A program made the translations under genes and the position numbers. The notes beneath the pieces are model-generated. The model was not told the origin of the DNA, made no database searches, and saw only the letters and a list, made by a program, of their open reading frames with translations. A stretch of 64,000 bases of DNA, from the NCBI GenBank assembly GCA_963727015.1, contig CAVSEV010000012.1, positions 1 to 64,000 of the forward strand, given 5' to 3'. Source of the stretch: DATFVJ01 sp963727015. GTDB taxonomy: Bacteria > Actinomycetota > Actinomycetes > Streptosporangiales > Streptosporangiaceae. Shown one piece after another: positions 18,249 through 27,686 of this stretch (positions within the stretch are counted from its first letter, which is position 1; each line of letters starts with the position of its first letter).

Positions 18249-18494
18249 CCCGCCGGAGCCGTCATTGTTCATGACCATGTTCATCTTCGCGGCACGGACG
18301 AGCCCGGGGTTGAGGTCGAGGCCGTGGACCATCTGGGACAGGTACTCCGCGCGGCGCCGGTAAAGCTCCTGCCGTTCCTCGTCGGTGCCGCGCGCGGGAT
18401 CGGCCCACTGAGCTCGCTCTTCCGTCTCGATGTGCTGCAGGGCCTGGTTCATGGCCATGATTAGGAAGCCGCCCGTGTTATTCAAATGTGGCAC
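18249..18494 (-). pseudogene. N6-adenine DNA methyltransferase, 5' segment of the IS66-split gene
   Basis: This segment encodes NTGGFLIMAMNQALQHIETE (motif I region, normally D-x-A-C-GTGGFL), YRRRAEYLSQMVHGLDLNP and KMNMVMNNDGSGG. The last glycines fall in the IS66 target duplication. Deleting the IS and one duplication joins NNDGSGG to LWQANSL in frame. The methylase N-terminus before the motif I glycine is also gone: the sequence upstream of 18480 belongs to a TPR-like fragment. Confidence 0.8.
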
Positions 18495-18499
18495 ACCGA

Positions 18500-18710
18500 C
18501 AGTGGACGCATGAGACAGCCGCCGAGGTCATGCGCGCCGCCACGTGCGTCCGCCGCGCGAAGCCACTCGAGGCCACCGCCGCGCAGCAAGGCGAAGTCGA
18601 CGTCGGCGGCCTGGTAATCACCTAGCCTGCCGAGACCGATGCCGAGGTTAGTGAGAGCCATTGCAAGATCAGGCCGATGGTCGGCGAGATTGGCCACGAC
18701 CAGCGTTCCC
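18500..18710 (-). pseudogene. TPR-protein fragment
   Basis: The frame gives LADHRPDLAMALTNLGIGLG followed by RLGDYQAADVDFAL, which resembles a tetratricopeptide unit (the ALxNLGxxLGxLG pattern). It is fused at its 3' side to the beginning of the methyltransferase segment. Confidence 0.4.
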
Positions 18711-18929
18711 GAGGCTGGCGAGTTTACGGACCTGGTGCACCAGCACCTTGCCGTGTTGCACCCGCTGCCCGTCCCGACGCGCCCCGTCGGCCAGCTCTTC
18801 CGCCCTCTGGCTGGAGGACAGGTGGATCCCGCGCTGGGCCAGCGGCTGGTGGCCTGACCCGTCGACGCTGGTGTACTGGGCGCAAGAGCCGCTGCCACGC
18901 CAGGTGGCTGACCACTTCCTGGCGCAGCC

Positions 18930-19148
18930 CGCTTTTAGCTTCGATGTGGAAGCAGTTGGCCCGGCGTCCCACAGGTAGAAGTAGAAGCAGGTCACCCGCC
19001 GGTCGGCCTTGGTGAACGAGAACCACGGCACGCCGTTACGGCCCGGCCGGGCCGTCGCGGTGAACACGTTCTGGTATTCCTGCGCCACCCCGATCGCCGC
19101 GACCCCGGATCGCCCGGTCGCGGCCTGCGCGGCCACATGCCGGCGCAT
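18930..19148 (-). pseudogene. N-terminal fragment of a conserved actinobacterial protein of unknown function
   Basis: From ATG 19148 the frame reads MRRHVAAQAATGRSGVAAIG, VAQEYQNVFTAT and DRRVTCFYFYLWDAGP. I recall this N-terminus from large uncharacterised actinobacterial proteins that sit near mobile elements. The match ends near 18950. Confidence 0.35.
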
Positions 19149-19257
19149 CACATCGATCTTGCGGTCAGCCTTGCCGCACGAAGATAGGATCGGGACGTTG
19201 ACCTGCGGCTATGTTGATTGTTCTGCACCGGATGTCTGGTCGGCGGCCGCCCAGGGC

Positions 19258-19395
19258 ACCTCGATCCCGGCGTCTAGCGGCGGCATCGCCATGCAGTTCG
19301 CCTACCAATTCCCGGAACGGTGCGAGCGTCTCGTCCTGGTCAGCAGCGGCGGCGCGGGCCGGGAGGTGCATCCGCTGCTTGGCCGCAGCCGCCAG
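19258..19395 (+). pseudogene. Alpha/beta-hydrolase fragment
   Basis: The frame reads SSGGIAMQFAYQFPERCERL followed by VLVSSGGAGREVHPLL. This is the region after the nucleophile elbow of an alpha/beta-hydrolase. Both flanks are lost. Confidence 0.55.
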
Positions 19396-19414
19396 CGGCA
19401 GCATGTCCATGCCG

Positions 19415-19520
19415 TCAGTGCTTTGCGAACTGGGTTCCTGGCGGTGCCGACGACCCGGTACCCGCGCCCGCGCTCAGCGAGCACGCGTGCGGTCGCGTGC
19501 CCGATCCCGCAGGGCACCTC
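19415..19520 (-). pseudogene. SDR N-terminal fragment
   Basis: GIGHATARVLAERGRGYRVV and GTARNP resemble the second part of the TGxxxGIG dinucleotide-binding region of a short-chain dehydrogenase. Nothing downstream in frame continues the family. Confidence 0.45.
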
Positions 19521-19562
19521 GAGACCGCCAGCGGGTGGAGTATCGGGCTCGAAATGATCTGT

Positions 19563-21163
19563 CTACAGCCTGCTGAGGTTAGCGATCTGGCACAGCTCCG
19601 GCAGCCTTTTGTCGGCCGCGCGGGCGGCGATCCGCACGCCGATCCAGGCCAGTGCGATGCCGTACCCGGCGGCGCATAGCACGAGCACCGGCATCCGGAA
19701 TACCGCGGGATCCGAGCGGGTCAAGGCTGCGCCAAGCACCACCGGGCTGATCGCCACCAGCGTGCCGAAGAGGCTGCCGAGAGAGTTCGCGAGCGAATAT
19801 CCCCCATATCCGTCGGCGGCCCTGGGCGTGGGAAGGCCGGCGCGTTTGTCCAGCGGGTAGGCCACGGTGCTGGTGAAGATGTTGCTCAAGGCCAGGCCCG
19901 CGCCAATCCCCGCGAGACCCACCGCCATGCCCACGAATCCGTCCACGGGATGCTTGGCAACGGCCGCGAGCACGAAGGAGATGACAGTTAGCAGCGGCAC
20001 CGCGATCACGCCGACAGCGAGGTTCTGGCCGGAGAAGTAGGCGCGCAGCGCACGGCGGCCGGTGAGCGCCATCGCCTCGAGGAAGAAGCCTGGCCCGGTC
20101 ATCGCGATCGAGTCGGCATGGAACGCGGCGATGACCGCGGCCCCGACGCCTGCGCTGAGCAACAAGGCGACCAGATACTGCGGTGTCAGGATCGTGTTGA
20201 CGGACACGACGACCATGATGACCGCGGTCATGCCCCAGTAGATGAGCGACAGGGGCTCGCGGCGCTGGTAGATCCAGAACCGGGCGGCCACCGTGCCACG
20301 CAGGCCGTAACGGGTCGGCGGTACCGCGCGAACGGCAGCGCCGCACCGCGCACCGCCGAGGACTGCGTGGTGGTGTCGACCGTCACCAGAGCGCGGCTGA
20401 GGGACCTTATCCACAGCCCGCCGAGCACAGCGATGACCGCGCCAAGCAGCGCCAGGCGCAGCAACGCCGCGGTGGGGTGGCCGCTCGACGCGTCCTGGAT
20501 CGCGTGCGCGGCCAGGCCCGGCGGTGTCCAGCGCATCCATCCGTCGACACCGGCGAAGCTCGCCGGGGCCAGCTTGCCCTCGGTGGTCAGGTTCGGCGCC
20601 ACCAGGGTGAACAACTCGTACAGGGCGAAGATCGGGATGATCAGGAAGGCGGCGAGGTCCTTGCCGCGGCGGGAGCGCAGCAGCCGGGCCAGGCTGGTGG
20701 CCACGAACCGGGCCAGCGTGATGCAGAACAGCACCTGCAGCACCACCGCGACCAGCGCGATCAGCACGCCGAGCGCACCGCGCGCCAGCCCCACGGTCAC
20801 CCCGAGCAGTCCGATCAGGTTGGCCAGCGGCCAGGCGCCGGTGGCCGAGGCGGCCAGCAGCCCCACGGCGAGCGGGCGGGTGCGCAGCGGGTAGAGCGCC
20901 AGCGTGGCGGGGTCCAGGGTGCTGTCCAGGCCGAAGATGAAGATCGGCAGGATCAGCCAGCCGAACGCGAACACGGTGAAGACGACCGTGGTCACGTACA
21001 CCGACCCGGCCTGGCCGCCCAGTGCGGCCAGGCCGGCGAAGGTACCTGCCGCCAACAGCACGGCGAAGAAGGTGCTGACAAAGAAACCGGCCTTGGCCGC
21101 CGTGGACGAGCGCAGCGCGTTGCCCAGCAGGCGCAGCTTCAGCTGGACGAGGAGCCGAGCCAT
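19563..21163 (-). CDS. ABC transporter permease (exporter type), one frameshift
   Basis: About 530 residues with at least ten hydrophobic segments; the reading frame changes near 20310. The N-terminal part (AAKAGFFVSTFFAVLLAAGT, WLILPIFIFGLDSTLDPATL, YPLRTRPLAVGLLAASATGA) is typical of large actinobacterial ABC-2-like permeases. The C-terminal frame continues with ARFWIYQRREPLSLIYWG and further helices to 19563. Its start overlaps the ATPase gene by 25 bp. One indel would restore it, so it may be a working gene with a sequencing error. Confidence 0.75.
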
Positions 21164-22203
21164 GACAGCACCTCCTCGCCGCTCGCGCGCGGGCCGACCA
21201 GGTCGATGAACGCCCGCTGCAGGGTCTTGCCGCCCCGCACCTGCTGCGTGGTGCCGGTGGCCACGATCTTGCCTTTGTCGATGATCGACACGTGGTCGCA
21301 GACCTGCTCGACCAGTTCCATGACGTGGCTGGAGAACAGCACGGTCGAGCCGGAGCCGACGAAGCGGGTCAGCAACCGCCGGATCACGTCAGCGGAGATC
21401 GGGTCGACGCCTTCCAGGGGCTCGTCCAGGAACAGCACCGACGGGTTGTGGATCAGGGCGCAGCCCAGCGCGGCTTTCTTGCGCATGCCGGTGGAGTAGT
21501 CGGCGACCAGCCGCCTGGCGTCCGCGGACAGGTCCAGCACCTCCAGCAGCTCCGCGGCCCGGTCGCGGGCCTCACCGGCCGGCAGGCCGCGCAGCCGCCC
21601 GGCGTATTCCAGCAGCTCCTCACCGCTCAGCCGCTCAAACAGCCGGGCCTGGTCCGGCACCACCCCGATGATCGCCTTGGCGGCCGGCGGGTCGGCCCAC
21701 ACATCCAGCCCGTTGATCAGGATCCGGCCGCCGTCCGGCCGCAGCAGGCCGGTCATCATCGAAAGGGACGTGGTCTTTCCCGCGCCGTTCGGCCCGACCA
21801 GCCCGGCGAGGGAACCGGCCGCGATCTCCAGATCGACGCCGGCCACCGCCTCGACGCTGCCGTAGGACTTCCGTAATCCACCGACCTCGATTACCGGGGC
21901 TTGCGAAACCCGATCATGCGGCACCGGGGCGGGTGCACGGCTGATCGCTTCCGCGACCTTCGCTGCCCGCCCATCTGGCCGGGCTCCGGTGGGGGCGTCT
22001 GGCCGGTCGCCGCGTGGCGGCGCAGGCGACCCGCGGGCGCTGGCGGAGGTACTGGCGGTCACCGGCCCGGCGGTCTCGGGGCCGGCTGTCTGAGCCGGCA
22101 GGGCGCTATCACGGGAAGAACGCTCCTGTTCATGGGCCTCGGCTCTCGCCTGCAGGTACTGGTGCAAGTGCCGGTGCGGGTGCCCCTGAAGTGCTTTCAT
22201 GAT
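21139..22203 (-). CDS. ABC transporter ATP-binding protein
   Basis: The start is taken as ATG 22203 (MIMKALQGHPHR; another ATG lies at 22236). The first 110 residues are a His-rich then Pro/Ala/Arg-rich tail unusual for this family. The ATPase follows: Walker A GLVGPNGAGKTTS, Q-loop region IIGVVPDQARLFERL, signature DYSTGMRKKAALG, Walker B SVLFLDEPLEGVDP and H-loop VLFSSHVMELVEQ. The role is an exporter together with the overlapping permease. The substrate is not indicated. Confidence 0.88.
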   Translation of the reverse strand: MMKALQGHPHRHLHQYLQARAEAHEQERSSRDSALPAQTAGPETAGPVTASTSASARGSPAPPRGDRPDAPTGARPDGRAAKVAEAISRAPAPVPHDRVSQAPVIEVGGLRKSYGSVEAVAGVDLEIAAGSLAGLVGPNGAGKTTSLSMMTGLLRPDGGRILINGLDVWADPPAAKAIIGVVPDQARLFERLSGEELLEYAGRLRGLPAGEARDRAAELLEVLDLSADARRLVADYSTGMRKKAALGCALIHNPSVLFLDEPLEGVDPISADVIRRLLTRFVGSGSTVLFSSHVMELVEQVCDHVSIIDKGKIVATGTTQQVRGGKTLQRAFIDLVGPRASGEEVLSWLGSSSS

Positions 22204-22430
22204 CATGGCCTCCAGAAAAACCCGGGAGTCCGCCAAGGGAATCTCCCTGTGCGGGATCTCCCTGTGCTCTTAAGACCAGCCTGACCGCGCCACGGGCCCC
22301 TAGCAGAGGCGCAGGTCCCGTCAATAGAGGCGAAAGACCCCCGGTGCCCAACCCGCTCGCCAAACGCTCCCGGGGAACAGCTATTACCCGCCAGCAGAAG
22401 ATTGCCCACCCTGACTTCCTCGAACTGGTC

Positions 22431-22551
22431 CTAGTGTCCCGCGCCTAAAATTCGTCGAATAAATCAGAGATAATCTGAACTGGTGACGACCTTACAATCG
22501 AGCGCAGTTCCTGCTAGAAATATTCGGCGAACTTACGGCGCGGGACACTAG
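22431..22551. mobile_element. 121-bp MITE-like element
   Basis: The segment begins CTAGTGTCCCGCGCC and ends with its exact reverse complement. The symmetry continues imperfectly inward (TTCGTCGAAT versus TTCGCCGAAT), giving terminal repeats of about 33 bp. The inside is AT-richer than the surroundings and non-coding. Because CTAG is palindromic, a TA or CTAG target duplication cannot be separated from the repeat. It lies upstream of the ABC transporter operon. Confidence 0.7.
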
Positions 22552-22639
22552 CCGACGAGGTCACCCGCCGCGAGGCCAGGCCCGCCGCTCAATGAGGCGG
22601 TGCGGGCACGTCAAGCGGTTCATCGGGCAGCCACGGTGA

Positions 22640-22840
22640 GTGGCAGGTGTCGGCACACGGCGAACGCGATCTGCGAGCGCCTCATCGGGACGCTGCGCCG
22701 CGAGCTGTTCGACCGGATCTTGATACTTGGACCGGGTCACGCGCGGTGAATCCTTGGCGCGTACACGGCGCATTACAACGGGCATCGTCCCCACCAGAGC
22801 CTGAACCAACGCCCTCCCAACGCCGCCGCGCAGACGGTAC
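22640..22840 (+). pseudogene. DDE (rve) transposase C-terminal fragment
   Basis: CRHTANAICERLIGTLRREL and, after a frame change, YTAHYNGHRPHQSLNQRPP match the end of an integrase core domain (catalytic Glu region and the NxHRPHxSL motif). The rest of the transposase is absent. Confidence 0.65.
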
Positions 22841-22959
22841 CTGCCGCCGTGAGCCTCGACGAACGATGCATTAACCTGCGCGAAGCGATCTCTCCCAGGC
22901 TGTCCGGCTCGCCTGGCGCGCGGCGTCTAACGCTGTCCCAGTACTTGGCCTCCCGTTCC

Positions 22960-23225
22960 CAGTGAACCGGGCCGCACGTACTGCCCGGTCTCCTCATCGT
23001 CCGCCACCGGGGCCCCGGCCGCGGCGGTGCTCATCGATCCCCAGGTGCGCCACCGGCCTGGCAGGCCGCTCCAGCACCGGGTCCGCCGCCGCGAACGCGC
23101 CATGTGCCACCGGCCAGGACACCCCGGCGTGGCGGGCCGCCGCCGGGGTGATCCCCCGCTCCGCGACCTCGGCGGCAGCCTGCTCCCGCAGCCGCCGGGC
23201 GGCCGGGTGCGCCGGTGCTCCGGGC
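22960..23225 (-). pseudogene. ISL3-family transposase fragment
   Basis: REQAAAEVAERGITPAAARH, AGVSWPVAHGAFAAADPVLE and VAHLGIDEHRRG correspond to the HTH and first catalytic Asp (GIDEH) of ISL3 transposases. It is broken at both ends. Confidence 0.6.
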
Positions 23226-23490
23226 CGAGGACCCGCTCGCACACCGGCAGCAGCCCGGCCAACAGGTCCCGGGCACCGGCCGGGTCCCCCGCCTGCCCGG
23301 TCTAGATGGCGAGCTCGCGTAGGGCGGCCAGGGTATCCGGGTGTTCCGGGCCAGATGCTCGCTCGCACACGAGCCAACAGCCGAGCATATCGGCGGCGAT
23401 GCGCGCGTTGTAGATGTCAGAAAGATCACTGACTGTCACGGACTCGTCTGGAGACGCAGCGCCCGAGTCGGCCGGGTCCTTGACGGCCCC
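23226..23490 (-). pseudogene. TPR-domain protein fragment
   Basis: The segment includes LVCERASGPEHPDTLAALRE, LAI*TGQAGDPAGARDLLAG and LLPVCERVLGPEHRRT. These are two consecutive tetratricopeptide units of the GPEHPDTL type seen in actinobacterial NB-ARC/TPR proteins. An in-frame stop separates them. Confidence 0.55.
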
Positions 23491-23822
23491 CCGGCGGGTG
23501 GCAGGCCGGCCGGTCCTGCCGCGCATGGACCTGGTGGCCCAGCGGCGGCGGACGATGTCGCGCTGCCAGCGCAGGATCGTTTCCGGGTGACCAGCAGCCG
23601 CAGCCCGTCGCGCCGCGCTTTCGGTATCACGCCGAGCAGTGCCGCGAGCAGGGCCCGGTCCGCCCAATTCAGCTTCGGGCGGTGCGGCTGCCGCCGCTGC
23701 AGGACCGCGAGCTGGTGGCGCAGGATCAAGATTTCGGCGGTCTTCCACGTCTCCTCACACCGGGACAGCCGCAGCCACGCGGCTAGTCGCGTGATCAGGA
23801 GAAACACGAGCCGCAGGCACAT
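23490..23822 (-). pseudogene. rve transposase (IS481/IS3-like) N-terminal fragment, copy A
   Basis: ATG 23822 begins the transposase: WKTAEILILRHQLAVLQRRQ, PKLNWADRALLAALLGVIPK, then in another frame ILRWQRDIVRRRWATRSMRG and RTGRPATRR. The DDE domain is missing. Related fragments lie at 34030-34239 and 48130-48567. Confidence 0.65.
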
Positions 23823-23905
23823 GATCGGTGATCATCACGGGCGGAGCGCCGGGCGGGCAACTCAGCTGGTCAGAGCCATGGATGCGATTCTCGGCACGCA
23901 CAGCG
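23823..23905. repeat. Terminal non-coding end of the rve-type IS, copy A
   Basis: About 80 bp ending GATTCTCGGCACGCAC is shared with 34237-34318 and in more divergent form with 44861-44942. Similarity stops at GCACGC in all three, marking the element end. Confidence 0.6.
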
Positions 23906-24039
23906 ACAAGGCAGCTGACGGAGCGTTGCCAAACGTGACCCCGCCGCGCGGGCCGCAGGCCGCCGCGTCACTAACCTGGACCGACAGAGGCGGCAGGTCC
24001 TCGAATACCTGCCGCAGCTCCACCGCGGTGACCGGCTGC

Positions 24040-24165
24040 CTGGCTTATGCGGCGCAGCGCCAGGAGCACCAGCAGTTCGGCATCCTTGGACACCTCACGC
24101 CGGGCCAGCACCATCAGGCAGGCGAGCAGATTGCGCACGAGCTAGTAGACGCTCGACAAGATCAC
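24040..24165 (-). pseudogene. Transposase N-terminal fragment (second rve type)
   Basis: VRNLLACLMVLARREVSKDA followed by ELLVL is the N-terminus of a different actinobacterial integrase-core transposase. The normal continuation (RHENAVLRRQ) is absent. Between 24166 and 24430 no gene was recognised. Confidence 0.45.
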
Positions 24166-24433
24166 TCAGGGATGATCTCAGCCCGGAAGACTCCACCAGC
24201 CAGGCCAGATCGAGTAATCGAGCCCTACAGGTGCTGGCCTGCGCGCATGTTGCCGCCTCGTGCAGCCCAGGGTCGATCATCATCGCTGGGCAGGACTTCG
24301 GTTACAGCGCGCGCACCCCAGAGGCGGGGACCGCTCCCGACTCCGTCGTGCTTCAGGTGGCAGCTGCAGCGGCCCAGGAACGGCATGGCACGCCGGCCGA
24401 TGCCGTCGGCGGCGGCCTGTCGTGAGCGGACCG

Positions 24434-24660
24434 TCATCTGCCGTCCGGCACGGGCGGCTTGCGCTCCAGCCGGAACTCCGCCTGCATGCCTGGTGCGAGC
24501 TCGCGGGCCTCCTCGCGGACGAGGATCTTGATCGGCGATGCGCGGCCGGGCCGGGAGCTGACCGACAGGTGATCCTCGGTCAGAATGATCTCGACCCGGT
24601 GCCCCCGGTAGTGGACGCTGAAGCGGACAGACCTACGACCATAGCTCGCTGACCTGCGTA
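24434..24660 (-). pseudogene. GH65 glycosidase/phosphorylase C-terminal fragment
   Basis: FSVHYRGHRVEIILTEDHLS, then RPGRASPIKILVREEARELA and PGMQAEFRLE resemble the C-terminal beta-sandwich of GH65 enzymes. They align in style with the end of the intact gene at 45470. The catalytic barrel is absent. Confidence 0.5.
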
Positions 24661-24878
24661 GGTCCTGGGATGGTGCCCGACTTGGGCGCACATCAGCATG
24701 ATCAAGCTCTCAGGTCCCCGTGGCAGGGGCCAGGCCCTCGCCTCGAAGCAACAGAGGCTCGCCGCCGAATCGATCCTAGTGTAACGTTTTGTAGTGTTCT
24801 GATCGCACTGTGTTGAATATTGCTCCAGTGCTGACACTCCAGGGGAGTCCATGGAGGGTTGAGAGCGGAGGTCCCGGT

Positions 24879-26807
24879 GTGGCTGCCAATTCAAAGGGGA
24901 ACCGGTCCAGGCCGGTCAGCGTATACGTCGTGGGGTTCGTGGCGCTGTTCACCTTCGCGGCCGGGGCGGGCCTCGTCGGCCTCGCCGTGGCCGACCATCT
25001 GAGCGACCGCCTGCTTATCCTCACGCTCGCCGGTCTTCTTGTCTTTGTGGCGGCCGCCCTGGTGTTCTACCAGGGGGTCGTGCGGCCCATCGCCGAGCTG
25101 AGCGCCGGGGTCCGGGCCGCGACAACGCACATGCTGGCAGGCCCGATCACGGTTAGCGGCCCGGCGGAAGTCTCCTCGCTGGCCCACGACATCAACCAGA
25201 TGATCGCGAAAGCCAGGGCCGACTTCGAGGCGACCTCGCGGCTGGCGGCCATTGTCGGGTCGTCGGCCGACGCCATCATCGGCACAACGCTCGATGGCGT
25301 CATCACAAGCTGGAACGCCGGGGCAGAGCAGGAGTACGGCTACGCCCGCGATGAGATCATCGGGCGCAGCGTGTCCGCGCTCTACCCGCCGGACCGGGCC
25401 GACGAGCTGGCGCCCATCCTCGACGGCATCCGACGGGGAGAGCGGGTCGAGCATTTCGAGACCAAACGTGCCCGTAAGGACGGAACCATCCTCGATGTAT
25501 CGATCTCCGTCTCCCCGATCCGAGACGCGAGCGGCGCAGTGGCCGGGGCGTCGGCCGTAATCCGGAACATGACCGAACGCAACCGCCTTGAGGCCCATCG
25601 GCGCGCGCTGGAACATCAGTTGCATCAGTCCGAGCGGCTAGAGAGCCTGGGCCAGCTGGCCGGGGGGGTCGCCCACGATTTCAACAACCTGCTGGCCGTC
25701 ATCATGAACTTCGCCGCGTTCGCCGCCGAGGAGACGACCGACAAGCCCGCGGCCCGGGCCGACATCGAACAGATCCAAGCCGCGGCGCAGCGCGCCGCCC
25801 GGATTACCAAGCAACTGCTCATCGTGGGCCGACGCCAAGCGGCCCAGCCAGAGACGCTCGGGCTCAACGCGATCGTGGCCGACACCCACGACCTGCTGTC
25901 CAGCGCCGTCGGCGCGGGCATCGAAATCCGGGTCGACCCGGCGGCGGACCTGCCCACCATCGAGGCCGATCGGGCCCAGGTCGAGCAAGTGCTGCTCAAC
26001 CTGGCCGTCAATGCCCGCGACGCCATGCCGCAGGGCGGCACCTTGACCATCGAGACGAGCCTCGCCGAGCTGGACGAGCGGCAGGCCCGCTCGCGTCCCG
26101 GCGTCAGCCCTGGCCGCTATGCTGAGCTCGCCGTCAGCGACACGGGAACCGGAATGAGCGGGGAGGTCAAAGCCCACATCTTCGAACCATTCTTCACGAC
26201 CAAACCGGTGGGCCAAGGCACTGGCCTTGGGCTGGCCACCGTGTATGGCATCGTCACAGGCGCCGGTGGTAGCACAAGCGTTTTCTCCGAAGAAGGCGTC
26301 GGCACGACCTTCCGCCTTTTGTTCCCTGCCACTGGCGCGGCCGCCCCGGCAACGCCGACCGTTGACATCCCCGACGCCCGAGGAAACGGCCAGACCATCC
26401 TCGTCGTCGACGATGAGCAGCCAGTACTAGAGCTCACCTCGCGGATCCTGCGCCAGAATGGCTACGCCACCATAGAGGCTGACACATTCGACCTAGCATT
26501 GTCGCTGGCGTCCTCGCAAGACTTCCAGCTTCTCCTGACCGACTCCGTCATGCCCGGCATGTCCGGTCCAACGCTCGCAGAACGCGTCCTCAAGCTGCGG
26601 CCCGGATTGCCCGTCCTGTACATGTCCGGCTATAGCGCGGAAGCGCTGAGCGCACGGCGCATCCACGACGAGGGGGCGGAGTTCATCCAAAAACCGTTCA
26701 CCCGTCACACCTTGCTTGAAAAGGTGGACGCGGCGCTGAGTACTCCACCCAAGCGTCACCAAGCGGGCCGTGATGGTGACGAACACATCCCGCCGCCAGT
26801 ATGTTGA
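24879..26807 (+). CDS. Hybrid sensor histidine kinase (HAMP-PAS-HisKA-HATPase-REC)
   Basis: GTG 24879 has an ideal GGAGGT site six bases upstream and gives 642 residues (an ATG at 24810 is less likely). Two transmembrane helices (about 14-36 and 45-65) are separated by only a short loop, so there is no large external sensor domain. HAMP (66-115) and PAS (120-235) follow. HisKA is of the GGVAHDFNNLL type, with phospho-acceptor H266. The HATPase has VNARDAMPQGG, DTGTGM and GQGTGLGLATV. A C-terminal receiver has ILVVDDEQPV, LLTDSVMPGMSG and a conserved Lys in FIQKPFT. The PAS probably senses a cytoplasmic signal. No regulator gene lies next to it. Confidence 0.92.
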   Translation: MAANSKGNRSRPVSVYVVGFVALFTFAAGAGLVGLAVADHLSDRLLILTLAGLLVFVAAALVFYQGVVRPIAELSAGVRAATTHMLAGPITVSGPAEVSSLAHDINQMIAKARADFEATSRLAAIVGSSADAIIGTTLDGVITSWNAGAEQEYGYARDEIIGRSVSALYPPDRADELAPILDGIRRGERVEHFETKRARKDGTILDVSISVSPIRDASGAVAGASAVIRNMTERNRLEAHRRALEHQLHQSERLESLGQLAGGVAHDFNNLLAVIMNFAAFAAEETTDKPAARADIEQIQAAAQRAARITKQLLIVGRRQAAQPETLGLNAIVADTHDLLSSAVGAGIEIRVDPAADLPTIEADRAQVEQVLLNLAVNARDAMPQGGTLTIETSLAELDERQARSRPGVSPGRYAELAVSDTGTGMSGEVKAHIFEPFFTTKPVGQGTGLGLATVYGIVTGAGGSTSVFSEEGVGTTFRLLFPATGAAAPATPTVDIPDARGNGQTILVVDDEQPVLELTSRILRQNGYATIEADTFDLALSLASSQDFQLLLTDSVMPGMSGPTLAERVLKLRPGLPVLYMSGYSAEALSARRIHDEGAEFIQKPFTRHTLLEKVDAALSTPPKRHQAGRDGDEHIPPPVC

Positions 26808-26991
26808 TCTTGAGACTTAAGCGTCAACAGGTGCGGATCGATTGTCCCCCATCCTTCTCATGGGCGCCGAATTTGCCGAGGAAGATCACTGCTCAAGGGT
26901 GGCGCTTGCGCCATCGCGCAGCAATGCCGCGTCATTAGGCGTACTCGGGTCAAGTCAAGGATCTTGGCCGGCGTGGCGGGGCGATAAAAGG

Positions 26992-27051
26992 ACGGGACCT
27001 CTGGTAGATCGGGTCAACCCTTCACGATCTTCCCGATACCAGAGGTCCCGT
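26992..27051. repeat. Long hairpin (15-bp perfect arms, extended)
   Basis: ACGGGACCTCTGGTA (26992-27006) is exactly complementary to TACCAGAGGTCCCGT (27037-27051). After a two-base offset, TCGGG pairs with CCCGA, so the stem exceeds 20 bp with a loop of about 18 bases. There is no T-tract. It may be a terminator-like or IS-associated palindrome. The region 26808-27340 otherwise holds no recognisable gene. Confidence 0.6.
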
Positions 27052-27349
27052 TGCGCACTCAGTTTGGCATCTGCGCCGCGAGGCGTCTTGTCATATCCCC
27101 GGTCGCCCGCCTCACCCGGCAGCGCCTCCCCACGGCCCGGCGCAACGCGCATGACCCGGGACACCAGGACCATAACCCCGGCGGGGCGCCGCCGGCTCGG
27201 GCCATCGGGCGGCCTGTCGGCATGCCGCCGCCACCCGTCCGCCCGCCCGATGACATCCCGCTGCCGCGCGCACCAGCACCGGGGAGCGGCGGCGCGCCAG
27301 GGTACCCTGCCCAGGGCAGGTCCACCTTCGACGCCGACGCGTTGACCAG

Positions 27350-27467
27350 ATGTGCGCCGAGCGGCCACCGACCGGCCGGGTCACCATCCACGACGCGGGC
27401 CACGACCTGCACCTGGAACAGCCGGCCCACTGGCTATGGCAACTCCACGCCCTCCTGGCGTGGTGAG
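27350..27467 (+). pseudogene. Alpha/beta-hydrolase C-terminal fragment
   Basis: TGRVTIHDAGHDLHLEQPAH and WLWQLHALLAW* carry the catalytic-His GHD motif and the final helix of an alpha/beta-hydrolase. The nucleophile part is missing. Confidence 0.5.
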
Positions 27468-27686
27468 CCCATCGCCCGGTTCCCATTTTCACCAGCAAGA
27501 TCATCTTTGCTGCGGTGCGCTCGGAGGGGGGCATGCGGGGGCGTGGCGGCATGGTCACGCACGACGGCTGCCTGCCGCAACGGCCGGTGGCCGGTCCCGC
27601 ATGACCCGGTCTTCGACTTCTCCGTCACCCCTCCTCTGCGCCGCCGGAGGGACCCGGCGGGGTGGTTGCGCCGGGTGTCTGTTGCC

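Noticed and set aside
14420..18494. A complete type I restriction-modification operon
   Set aside because: Only the methylase-specificity protein is present; no HsdR-like helicase-nuclease motifs were found on either side.
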